Shown: in pieces, positions 1-6,459 of the stretch
How positions within the stretch are numbered: position 1 is the stretch's first letter
Layout of the letters: each line of letters starts with the position of its first letter
From: Marinibacterium sp039179965
GTDB lineage: Bacteria > Pseudomonadota > Alphaproteobacteria > Rhodobacterales > Rhodobacteraceae
DNA: 15,773 bases
Direction: 5' to 3'
NCBI GenBank assembly: GCA_039179965.1
Contig: JBCDEC010000097.1
Location: forward strand, 1 to 15,773
Position numbers and translations under genes: made by a program
Notes under the pieces: generated by a model
Seen by the model: only the letters and a program-made list of their open reading frames with translations
Database searches by the model: none
What the model was told of the DNA's origin: nothing

Positions 1-7
1 CGGCGCA

Positions 8-33
8 AGGCCAAGGGCCTCGCGCGGGGCGCG
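8..33. terminator. Two abutting small hairpins after allE
   Basis: Just beyond the allE stop are two perfect, adjacent 5-bp stems with 3-base loops: AGGCC/GGCCT at 8-20 and CGCGC/GCGCG at 21-33. There is no T tract. They may act as a weak terminator for allE, or be the start of a repeat element like the one at 3231, cut by the window edge. The stems are short enough to occur by chance in DNA this GC-rich. Confidence 0.25.
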
Positions 34-36
34 CGG

Positions 37-873
37 TCAGCGCAAGCGCAGTGTCGGGTGCCGGTTGACATCCTTGTACAGAAGATAGCGAAACGGCCGG
101 TCCCCGACCGCATAGCAGGCCTGCGGGCAAAAGGCGCGCAGCCACATGAAATCGCCCGCTTCGACCTCGACCCAATCGCCGTTCAAGAGGTAGATCCCGC
201 GCCCTTCCAGAACGTAGAGGCCATGTTCCATCACATGGGTTTCGGCAAACGAGATCTCCGCCCCGGGTTGGATCGTGACAATGTTGACATGCATGTCGTG
301 GCGCATGTCGTCGGGATCGACAAAGCGCGTCGTCGCCCAGCGGCCGCCGGTCTGTGGCATTTCGATGGGATCGACATCGTCATCGTGACTCAGGAAGAAA
401 TCGGGCGCCGGGATCCCCTCAACCGGCTCATAGGCCTTGCGGATCCAATGAAACCGCGCCTCAGGGCCGGCGTGATTGTGCAACGTGTAATTGGCGCCGG
501 GTGGCAGATAGGCGAAGCTGCCGGGTTCCATCACGTAGTCTTCCTCACCGAGGCTGAGCGTCATGGCGCCGTCGACCATGAAGAATACGCCTTCGGCGCC
601 CGGATCGGGCTCGGGCCATTCGCTGCCGCCCCCGGGGGCCAGTTCGACTATGAGCTGGGCAAAGGTCTCGGCAAAACCGGTCAGCGGGCGTGCCAGGATC
701 CAGGCGCGCGCCTCGTCCCAATGTGGCAGGACGGAGGTGACGAAATCCCGCTGGCAGCCTCTGGGAATGACGGCATAGGCCTCGGTGAACCGGGCGGTTC
801 CGGTGGTCCCGGTCAGCCGGGCGCCCTGCGACGGCAGGCCGCCGGGTGGGGTGGCATATTCACGCTGGGTCAT
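37..873 (-). CDS. allE: (S)-ureidoglycine aminohydrolase, bicupin
   Basis: This 278-residue protein aligns by eye along its whole length with E. coli AllE (YlbA), the Mn-dependent enzyme that converts (S)-ureidoglycine to (S)-ureidoglycolate and ammonia in allantoin breakdown. It has two cupin domains, at about residues 65-135 and 190-265. The C-terminal cupin keeps the expected metal set Glu211, His213, His217 (ETHVMEHG) and Gln251. The N-terminal cupin lacks such a set, as is normal in the family. The near-terminal YKDVNR segment matches E. coli YSKDCNR. The ATG at 873 has an AAGGA 11 bases upstream. The protein is cytosolic. No other allantoin or urate gene lies in the window; partners would have to be left of the edge or elsewhere. 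The gene is divergent from the operon starting at 1050, with a 176-base shared upstream region. Function is confident. Confidence 0.93.
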   Translation of the reverse strand: MTQREYATPPGGLPSQGARLTGTTGTARFTEAYAVIPRGCQRDFVTSVLPHWDEARAWILARPLTGFAETFAQLIVELAPGGGSEWPEPDPGAEGVFFMVDGAMTLSLGEEDYVMEPGSFAYLPPGANYTLHNHAGPEARFHWIRKAYEPVEGIPAPDFFLSHDDDVDPIEMPQTGGRWATTRFVDPDDMRHDMHVNIVTIQPGAEISFAETHVMEHGLYVLEGRGIYLLNGDWVEVEAGDFMWLRAFCPQACYAVGDRPFRYLLYKDVNRHPTLRLR

Positions 874-1049
874 GGATCTGCGCGTCCTTAAGGCGAATTG
901 AACTTCACGGGACTATGCCGCTCTGCGGGGCGCCTGACCAGAGGCGAGGGCGGATCCCCGGCGCCTGACCCTTTTGTTGGTTCCCCGCCGCTCTCTGGGA
1001 TGCTAACGAAGAGACGGTTGACGGGACTCTTGAGGTTTGGGACGGGCCA

Positions 1050-1427
1050 ATGCGGATTACGAGACAAATCAGAACCTTGCCGGGGATTGCCGGACTGGCG
1101 CTCAGCCTTGGTCTTGGCGCGCTGGCGCTGCCGGTCGCGGCCAATGTGGCGGATACGATCAAACGCACAGGTCTGACGCAGGACGATATCAACGTGATGT
1201 CCAGCACGGCGGCAGAACTCTACCAGACCGGAACGCCACAGGTCGGGCGCACATCCGCCTGGAGCAACCCGGACACGGGTGCACGCGGAGAGGCGACACT
1301 GACCGGGTTTGCCAGCAATTGCGCCGACATTCGCCACGTGGTGTTCACGCAGCGGCGTCCCGAGGCGCAGCAGTTTGTGTTCCGCAATTGCAAGACCGCA
1401 GATGGCAATTGGGTGCTTTCCCCGTAA
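1050..1427 (+). CDS. Small exported surface-antigen-domain protein
   Basis: This 125-residue protein starts with a signal peptide: basic MRITRQIR, a hydrophobic stretch at 11-29, and an Ala-rich cleavage region near residues 30-31. There is no lipobox Cys, so the mature protein of about 95 residues is probably soluble in the periplasm or peripherally attached. The mature part has the W-x-NP-x-TG-x-x-G segment at 71-80 and a C-terminal NCKTADGNWVLSP segment. Both resemble the RT0821/Lpp0805 or 17-kDa surface-antigen domain. Cys91 and Cys114 could form a disulfide. The function of this domain is not established. The ATG at 1050 has only a weak GGGACGGG upstream. It is the first gene of a three-gene operon, 30 bases from the next. 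The gene is convincing; the family assignment is by motif memory and less sure. Confidence 0.75.
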   Translation: MRITRQIRTLPGIAGLALSLGLGALALPVAANVADTIKRTGLTQDDINVMSSTAAELYQTGTPQVGRTSAWSNPDTGARGEATLTGFASNCADIRHVVFTQRRPEAQQFVFRNCKTADGNWVLSP

Positions 1428-1457
1428 CACCGCTTTCCAACGCAAAGGCCGCCTTTT

Positions 1458-1976
1458 ATGTCCGACAGCGCATCCAGTCCGGCGATTCACCCGCTTGCTC
1501 CGGAACACTTGCCCTATTTCATCCCGGGAGCTGACGGCTCGGACGGCATGTTCACCACCATGGTGTACCTGCTGTTCATTGCCGCCTTTTTCATGATCGT
1601 CTTCTATCTCTACCTGCACTCGCTGCCGGAACGCATGGCGCATGGGCAGGACAGGACGCAGTTGCAGATCGTGGCGATCCTGACGCTTCTCGCGCTGTTT
1701 ACACACAACAATGCTTATTGGGTGGCGGCGTTGCTGCTCGCCGCTTTGACGGTCCCCGATTTCCTGACACCGGTGACCTCGGCAGCGCGATCTTTGGCAG
1801 TGCTGGCGAATCGAGCCTATGAGGGCGATGAGCGTGAGGACAATCCGGACCAGAACCTTCACCACGACTCCGGGCATGGTGCGGGCGACGCGGAAACCGA
1901 AGGCAAAGGCGCTTCGGGCGAGGATCCGCCCGGTGAAGCGACGGCGGCAGATGCGCCCGTGCAGGAAAGATCCTAG
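1458..1976 (+). CDS. Small inner-membrane protein, HlyD partner
   Basis: This 172-residue protein is of no family I can name. It has a hydrophobic helix at about 33-54, a polar loop (LPERMAHGQDRTQLQ), and a hydrophobic block at about 69-100 that could be one long or two short helices. After that comes a polar, strongly acidic tail from about residue 121 to the end, rich in Asp, Glu and Gly and probably disordered. The ATG at 1458 has AAAGG about 9 bases upstream. The stop is 3 bases before the start of the HlyD gene, so the two are almost certainly co-translated. The arrangement recalls E. coli YiaW (DUF3302) beside the HlyD-like YiaV, but I see no clear sequence similarity to YiaW. A role as a membrane partner of the adaptor is inference. 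Confidence 0.75.
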   Translation: MSDSASSPAIHPLAPEHLPYFIPGADGSDGMFTTMVYLLFIAAFFMIVFYLYLHSLPERMAHGQDRTQLQIVAILTLLALFTHNNAYWVAALLLAALTVPDFLTPVTSAARSLAVLANRAYEGDEREDNPDQNLHHDSGHGAGDAETEGKGASGEDPPGEATAADAPVQERS

Positions 1977-1979
1977 CCC

Positions 1980-3224
1980 ATGTTTGAAACGCTTTTTTGC
2001 TCGCTGATCACGATCCTGCCGGACTACCTGTTTCGACGCTATGTGCAGGGCAAGCGGATCGGTCATGAGATCACGCTCTATTCGGTCTGGTACGAGCTGC
2101 GCTACGGCATTGCCGGATGTTTTGTTCTGTCGCTGACGCTGTTTACGACGTTGTTTTACTTTCACCCGGCGACGTCCAATGTCACCGCCAGCTACCGCAC
2201 CGTCACCATTCTGCCCGAGGTCCCGGGCCGTGTCGTCGAGGTCTTTGTCGAAAATGGGGAAGAGCTCGCGGCGGGCGATCCGATTTTCCAGATTGACGAT
2301 GCGCGCCAGCAGGCGGCTCTGGATACGGCGCGCGCGACGCTTGATGAGATCGATGCCGAAATCGTCATGGCCGCTGCGGATCTGCGCGCGGCCACGGCGA
2401 CGGTCAATCAGGCGCAGGCGCTGCTTGATGAATATGAGACAGAACTGGGGCGGACCCAGGAACTGATGGATCGCGGGTCGTCCGCAGTCAGCGAGCAGCA
2501 GCTGGACCAGCAGGTGGCGCGCGCTGAGGCGCAGGCAGCGGCGGTAGAGGCCGCGCGCAGCCAGGAAGCCAGTTCACAGGCGCGGGTGGAGACCCTGCTG
2601 CCCGCGGAAAAGGCCAGCGCGGAAGCGGCGGTGCGCCAGGCGCAGGTGGAGCTTGAACTGACGACAATATATGCCGGGACCGATGGGACGTTGGAACAAT
2701 TTGCCCTGCAGCCGGGCGACTACGTGTCGTCGATCATGCGGCCGGCCGGTCTGATCGTGCCGGATGGAAAACTGGATGGGCATGCGCGCATTCAGGCGGC
2801 CTTCGATCAGATCTCGGCCCGGGTCATCAAGGTGGGTATGGTGGCGGAGGCCTTCTGTATCTCGATGCCCTTCACGATCATTCCGCTGGTCGTGGTGGAC
2901 ATCCAGGATGTCGTCGCCGGAGGGGCTTTCCGGCCCACCGATGGGGTCGTGGATCTTTCGCAGCGCCAGACCGAAGGGACGATCCTGGCCATCATGGAGC
3001 CGCTTTATCCGGGCGGGTTGGACGAGGTTCTGCCCGGGTCGGTGTGCATGGCCAATGCCTATACCTCGACCCATGAGCGGCGCGAGACGGATGAAAGCCT
3101 GAATGGTGTGCAAAAGCTTGGTCTGCACGTGGTTGAGACCATTGGATTGGTTCACGCCGCGGGGCTGCGGCTGCGGGCGATCCTGGCGCCATTGCAGCGT
3201 CTGGTGCTGACTGGCGGCCATTGA
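1980..3224 (+). CDS. HlyD-family membrane fusion/adaptor protein
   Basis: This 414-residue protein has the HlyD/EmrA adaptor layout. A long N-terminal region of about 42 residues precedes one membrane helix at about 43-62. A lipoyl-like half-motif follows at 73-107 (ILPEVPGRVVEVFVENGEEL, then a GDPIFQID segment). A long Ala/Gln/Glu-rich alpha-helical hairpin, probably a coiled coil, spans about 108-222. The second lipoyl half is at about 225-250 (AGTDGTLEQFALQPGDYV), with a beta-barrel region to about 360. The tail from 378 to the end is amphipathic or hydrophobic, unusual for an adaptor that normally ends after the barrel. Such proteins bridge an inner-membrane pump to an outer-membrane channel, but neither gene is adjacent. 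The start at 1980 follows AGGAAAG. The YiaV/YibH-like lone-adaptor group is the nearest comparison I can offer. Substrate unknown. Confidence 0.85.
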   Translation: MFETLFCSLITILPDYLFRRYVQGKRIGHEITLYSVWYELRYGIAGCFVLSLTLFTTLFYFHPATSNVTASYRTVTILPEVPGRVVEVFVENGEELAAGDPIFQIDDARQQAALDTARATLDEIDAEIVMAAADLRAATATVNQAQALLDEYETELGRTQELMDRGSSAVSEQQLDQQVARAEAQAAAVEAARSQEASSQARVETLLPAEKASAEAAVRQAQVELELTTIYAGTDGTLEQFALQPGDYVSSIMRPAGLIVPDGKLDGHARIQAAFDQISARVIKVGMVAEAFCISMPFTIIPLVVVDIQDVVAGGAFRPTDGVVDLSQRQTEGTILAIMEPLYPGGLDEVLPGSVCMANAYTSTHERRETDESLNGVQKLGLHVVETIGLVHAAGLRLRAILAPLQRLVLTGGH

Positions 3225-3230
3225 TCGGTT

Positions 3231-3300
3231 GGGGAGGGGGCGTTGCCCCCTCTTGGCCTGCGGCCAATTCACCCCCGGGTATTTGGAAAAAGAAAGAAGC
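3231..3300. repeat. Tandem-hairpin intergenic repeat element
   Basis: Immediately after the hlyD-like stop is a perfect 8-bp stem with a 3-base loop (GAGGGGGC-GTT-GCCCCCTC, 3234-3252). It is abutted by a perfect 6-bp stem with a 3-base loop (TTGGCC-TGC-GGCCAA, 3253-3267). A non-palindromic box follows (CCCCCGGGTATTTGG, then an A/G-rich AAAAAGAAAGAAG run). I recall this order, two GC-rich hairpins followed by a CCCCGGxGTATTT box and purine run, as common between genes in Rhodobacteraceae, often running into the next ribosome-binding site. The hairpins could end the hlyD transcript. Only one full copy is in the window, so repeat status rests on memory. Confidence 0.6.
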
Positions 3301-3311
3301 AGGAAGCGGTT

Positions 3312-3977
3312 ATGCTTACGGTCTGGGGGCGGGCGACATCGTCGAATGTGCAGGCGGTGATGTGGGGCATCGCCGAGATGGGGCTGGAGGCGCAGCGCAT
3401 CGACTGGGGTGGGCGTTTTGGCGGGTTGGATGATCCGGCATTTCGCGCCATCAACCCTTTTGGACTGGTGCCGGTGCTGCAAGACGGCGCGCGGCCTGCG
3501 ATTTTTGAGAGCGCGGTGATCCTGCGCTATCTGGCGGCGCGCTATGGCGGCGCGGCGTTCTGGCCGCAGGATCCGCTGGCGCGCGCCGAGATCGATACCT
3601 GGGCGGAATGGGGCAAGCACAGCTGCACGCGCGCCTTCAATGAACCGGTCTTCTGGGCGCATTGGCGGGTGCCTCAGGCGGACCGGGATGTGGCGGCCAT
3701 CGCCGTGGCCATTCAGCGCTTTGAGGGGACTTTGCAGGTTGCGGCGGGCCGCATCGCGCAGGGCGGATACATGGTGGGCGATCGCCTGAGCCTCGCCGAT
3801 TTATGGGTTGGCCATACGCTCCATCGCTACTTCACGCTGGATATCGACCGCGCGCCGCCGGAAGAGATCGTGGCCTATTACGCCCGCCTGACGGCGCGGG
3901 CCGCCTATGCGACCCATGTGATGGTCGATTACAGTGAGCTCAAGGGGCTTTGGGGCCGCGGGCATTCGGGCGGCTGA
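3312..3977 (+). CDS. Glutathione S-transferase family protein
   Basis: The 221-residue length is typical of a cytosolic GST. The N-terminal thioredoxin-like domain (about 1-80) has a GRATSSNVQ segment with Ser10/Ser11 at the glutathione-activating position. It also has the cis-proline site V53-P54 (NPFGLVPVL) and the glutathione-binding E66-S67 (FESAVILRYLA). The C-terminal all-helical domain includes the GDRLSLADLW motif near 155-165, the N-capping and hydrophobic-staple region of the GST fold. The frame is open 23 codons further upstream to 3243, but that would place the start inside the hairpin element. The ATG at 3312 has AGGAAG just upstream and gives a normal GST N-terminus, so I use it. 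The substrate is unknown. It converges with the dehydrogenase gene downstream, with a hairpin between. Confidence 0.88.
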   Translation: MLTVWGRATSSNVQAVMWGIAEMGLEAQRIDWGGRFGGLDDPAFRAINPFGLVPVLQDGARPAIFESAVILRYLAARYGGAAFWPQDPLARAEIDTWAEWGKHSCTRAFNEPVFWAHWRVPQADRDVAAIAVAIQRFEGTLQVAAGRIAQGGYMVGDRLSLADLWVGHTLHRYFTLDIDRAPPEEIVAYYARLTARAAYATHVMVDYSELKGLWGRGHSGG

Positions 3978-4054
3978 GTGTTTGGCGTGTCACGGCGCGC
4001 TGGATTGGCGATAACTGCTGTTCGTTCTCAAAAAACTCACTTGGGGCGCGCAAA

Positions 4055-4079
4055 CCGGTGGCTCCGCGCGCGCCACCGG
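4055..4079. terminator. Hairpin between convergent genes
   Basis: There is a perfect 8-bp stem, CCGGTGGC/GCCACCGG, with a 9-base loop, directly next to the minus-strand stop at 4082-4084. On the minus strand it is followed by TTTG and, about 19 bases on, by a run of six T. It is plausible as a terminator for the dehydrogenase and perhaps for both convergent genes. There is no canonical T tract on the plus strand. Confidence 0.4.
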
Positions 4080-4081
4080 CC

Positions 4082-5017
4082 CTAGTAGCCGCGGATGCGG
4101 TCGACCTCGTGCAAGAGGGGGGCGCCCGCGGTGAGGCGGCGGTAGTTCTCGGCCACATCGCGCAGCGCCGGGCCGAGATGCCAGCCCGAGATATGCGGGG
4201 TTATTGTTACGCCCGGATGGGTCCAGAGCGGGCTATGCGCGGGCAAGGGTTCCTCGTGCGTCACATCAAGGGTGGCGCTGCCCGGGCGTCCGGCGTCCAG
4301 CGCTTCGATCAGTGCGGCCTCATCGATCAGATCGCCCCGGCCTGCATTGAGCAGGGCCGCACCCGGTTTCATGCGCGAGAGCATTGCTTGATCGAACAGC
4401 CCGCGGGTTTCGCCGGTTGAGGGCAGGATCGCGACGACAAAGTCCTGTTCGGGCAGCAGCGCGGGCAGAGCCTCGGGGCCGTGAACACAGGTGATGCCGT
4501 CCATTTTCTTGGCCGTGGTGCTCCAGCCAGTGGTCACAAAGCCCAGATCGCGCAGTAGCTGCGCGGTGGTCATGCCGATATGGCCCAGACCCAGCACCGC
4601 GACCCGCGTCTCGGACGATTGGCGCGGTTCACGCGGATCCCAAAGGCGTTTGGATTGGGCGGTCGCATAGTGCATGACATGGCGCTGGTCGCGCAGGATA
4701 TAGGTCAGCGTCCATTCGGCGATCTCGCGGGCGGGCGCCAGCGGCTTCAATCGGGTCACACGGATATGGGCGGCGAGGCTCGGGTGGGCCACGATGGTTT
4801 CGACGCCCGCGCCGAGTTTTTGGACCAAGGCGAGATTGGGCAGAACGCCGGGCAGGTCAGGGCGCAGTTGGGAACAAGCCAGCATCGTGATCTCGGAGGC
4901 GTCCCCGAAGTCATCGCGTAGGCGAATGTCGGCGCCCGGCAGATGCGACAGGATTTCATCGCGCAGCTCTTCCTCCGACATCCATCCGGAATGACCAATG
5001 TCAATCAGCAGCGCCAT
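4082..5017 (-). CDS. D-2-hydroxyacid dehydrogenase, GhrA-like
   Basis: This is a 311-residue NAD(P)-dependent dehydrogenase of the D-isomer-specific 2-hydroxyacid family, closest in style to glyoxylate/hydroxypyruvate reductase A. The nucleotide-binding GLGHIG is at 143-148. The catalytic triad is visible: Arg227 (NAGRG), Glu256 (DVTHEEPLP) and His275 (TPHISGW). The DVTHEEPLPAHSPLW stretch is typical. A longer in-frame start at 5095 exists. I choose the ATG at 5017 because it has AGAGGA a few bases upstream and gives the usual MxLLIDIGHSGW start; the extra 26 residues are basic and low in information. The expected reaction is reduction of a 2-oxoacid such as glyoxylate or hydroxypyruvate, but the exact substrate cannot be read. 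The gene is divergent from the acyl-CoA dehydrogenase, with 204 bases between. Confidence 0.88.
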   Translation of the reverse strand: MALLIDIGHSGWMSEEELRDEILSHLPGADIRLRDDFGDASEITMLACSQLRPDLPGVLPNLALVQKLGAGVETIVAHPSLAAHIRVTRLKPLAPAREIAEWTLTYILRDQRHVMHYATAQSKRLWDPREPRQSSETRVAVLGLGHIGMTTAQLLRDLGFVTTGWSTTAKKMDGITCVHGPEALPALLPEQDFVVAILPSTGETRGLFDQAMLSRMKPGAALLNAGRGDLIDEAALIEALDAGRPGSATLDVTHEEPLPAHSPLWTHPGVTITPHISGWHLGPALRDVAENYRRLTAGAPLLHEVDRIRGY

Positions 5018-5154
5018 ATCGTCCTCTTGCGTTGATGTGCCAGATCGGTAGCGCCCCGGCCCCCGCGGCGCAAGCATCCGACGCAACGATCTCATACCGT
5101 TCTGCGAAATAGCGTTCCGAAACCGGTGGACATTTGCCGGTGGGCCGTTTCATC

Positions 5155-5178
5155 TTGCCCCCAAGCGCGCCGGGGCAA
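5155..5178. promoter_or_regulatory. Inverted repeat in divergent promoter region
   Basis: TTGCCCC (5155-5161) and GGGGCAA (5172-5178) form a perfect 7-bp inverted repeat with a 10-base spacer, 43 bases before the acyl-CoA dehydrogenase start. About 30 bases upstream a 7-base direct repeat CCGGTGG occurs at 5123 and 5137. Either could be a regulator site for one or both divergent genes. No protein is implied by the sequence, and a chance origin is possible in this GC-rich spacer. Confidence 0.3.
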
Positions 5179-5221
5179 ATCTGCGGCCCGGGGCGAAATG
5201 ATCTGAGGGGGAGGACGTCAG

Positions 5222-6457
5222 ATGCACATGAACTTCACGGTGCGGCCCGAAATGGAAGACCTGCTGTCGCAGGTCAAAGACATGATCCGCGATGAGGTCA
5301 TGCCGCTTGAGGCGGAATATGCGCAGGAGGTGGAGACCGGGGACCGGTGGACCTACACGGCGCGCCAGACCGAGATACTGGAAAGCCTGAAGGCCAAGGC
5401 CAAAGAGCGGGGATTGTGGAACTTCTGGCTCACCGACTCCGCGCGCGGCATAGGGTTGACGACCGTTGAATACGCGCTTTTTGCCGAAGAGATGGGCAAG
5501 ACTCCTTTGGGGGCCGAGGTGTTCAACTGCTCGGCGCCGGATACCGGGAACATGGAGGTCTTTGAGCGCTACGGCACGGAAAAGATGAAAGAGGAGTGGC
5601 TGAAGCCGCTTCTGGTCGGCGAGATTCGTTCGGCCTATCTGATGACCGAGCCCGATGTCGCATCATCGGATGCCACCAATCTTGAGATGTCCTGTGTGCG
5701 CGACGGCGATGACTATGTGCTGAACGGCGAAAAATGGTGGTCATCGGGCGCCGGGGACCCGCGCTGCAAGGTCTACATCGTCATGGTGAAAACCGGTGAC
5801 GACGAGAGCTCCAAGCACACCCGGCATTCCATGATCGTCGTGCCAGCCGCGACGGAGGGGATCGAAATCCTGCGGCCGATGCTGGTTTTCGGTCATGACG
5901 ACGCACCGCATGGGCATATGCATGTCCGCTTCACCAATGTGCGGATCCCTGCAGAGAACATGTTGCTGGGTGAAGGCCGTGGCTTTGAGATTGCGCAAGG
6001 CCGGCTTGGGCCCGGGCGAATCCACCACTGCATGCGGGCGATCGGCCAGGCGGAATCGGCGCTCGAGCAGCTCTGCAAACGCGCGCTGGGCCGGGAAGCC
6101 TTTGGCAAGAAGCTTGCAAGCCTCGGCGCCAATTACGACATCATCGCCGAGTGCCGGATGGAGATCGAAATGGCCCGGCTGCTTTGCCTCAAGGCGGCGT
6201 GGTACATGGATCAGGGCGACAAGAAAGCGGCGGCGCCCTGGATTTCTCAGATCAAGGTGATCGCGCCCCGGGTGGCCTTGAAGGTCATTGACGAGGCCAT
6301 GCAAATGCATGGTGGCGCCGGGATCAGCCAGGAGACTCCGCTGGCCCATGCCTGGACCCACGTCCGGACATTGCGTCTGGCGGATGGGCCGGACGCCGTG
6401 CATCGTCGCCAGATCGCGCGGGCCGAACTGAAGAAGTACACGCAAGAAAAGGTCTAG
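5222..6457 (+). CDS. Acyl-CoA dehydrogenase, ACAD10/11-type
   Basis: This 411-residue flavoprotein has the full acyl-CoA dehydrogenase fold: N-terminal helices at 1-130, the FAD-contacting SAYLMTEPDVASSD segment at 137-150, a beta domain to about 240, and a C-terminal helical domain. The C-terminal half (RIHHCMRAIG at 266-275, MHGGAGISQ at 362-370, RLADGPDAVH at 385-394) matches the dehydrogenase part of human ACAD10/ACAD11 by eye. At the position of the MCAD catalytic Glu376 this protein has Asp388, as ACAD11 does. It probably oxidises an acyl-CoA to the 2-enoyl-CoA, passing electrons to ETF. The substrate is unknown, and no ACAD11-type kinase domain or kinase gene is nearby. The ATG at 5222 has GGAGG 7 bases upstream. 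The next gene starts 2 bases after its stop. Confidence 0.93.
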   Translation: MHMNFTVRPEMEDLLSQVKDMIRDEVMPLEAEYAQEVETGDRWTYTARQTEILESLKAKAKERGLWNFWLTDSARGIGLTTVEYALFAEEMGKTPLGAEVFNCSAPDTGNMEVFERYGTEKMKEEWLKPLLVGEIRSAYLMTEPDVASSDATNLEMSCVRDGDDYVLNGEKWWSSGAGDPRCKVYIVMVKTGDDESSKHTRHSMIVVPAATEGIEILRPMLVFGHDDAPHGHMHVRFTNVRIPAENMLLGEGRGFEIAQGRLGPGRIHHCMRAIGQAESALEQLCKRALGREAFGKKLASLGANYDIIAECRMEIEMARLLCLKAAWYMDQGDKKAAAPWISQIKVIAPRVALKVIDEAMQMHGGAGISQETPLAHAWTHVRTLRLADGPDAVHRRQIARAELKKYTQEKV

Positions 6458-6459
6458 CC

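Noticed and set aside
58..891. A 277-codon plus-strand reading frame
   Set aside because: It is antisense to allE, has no recognisable motif, and is explained by high GC content in the third codon position of the real gene.
888..2165. A 425-codon minus-strand reading frame
   Set aside because: It lies antisense to three plus-strand genes with good starts and motifs; its translation is Arg/His/Gln-rich without domains.
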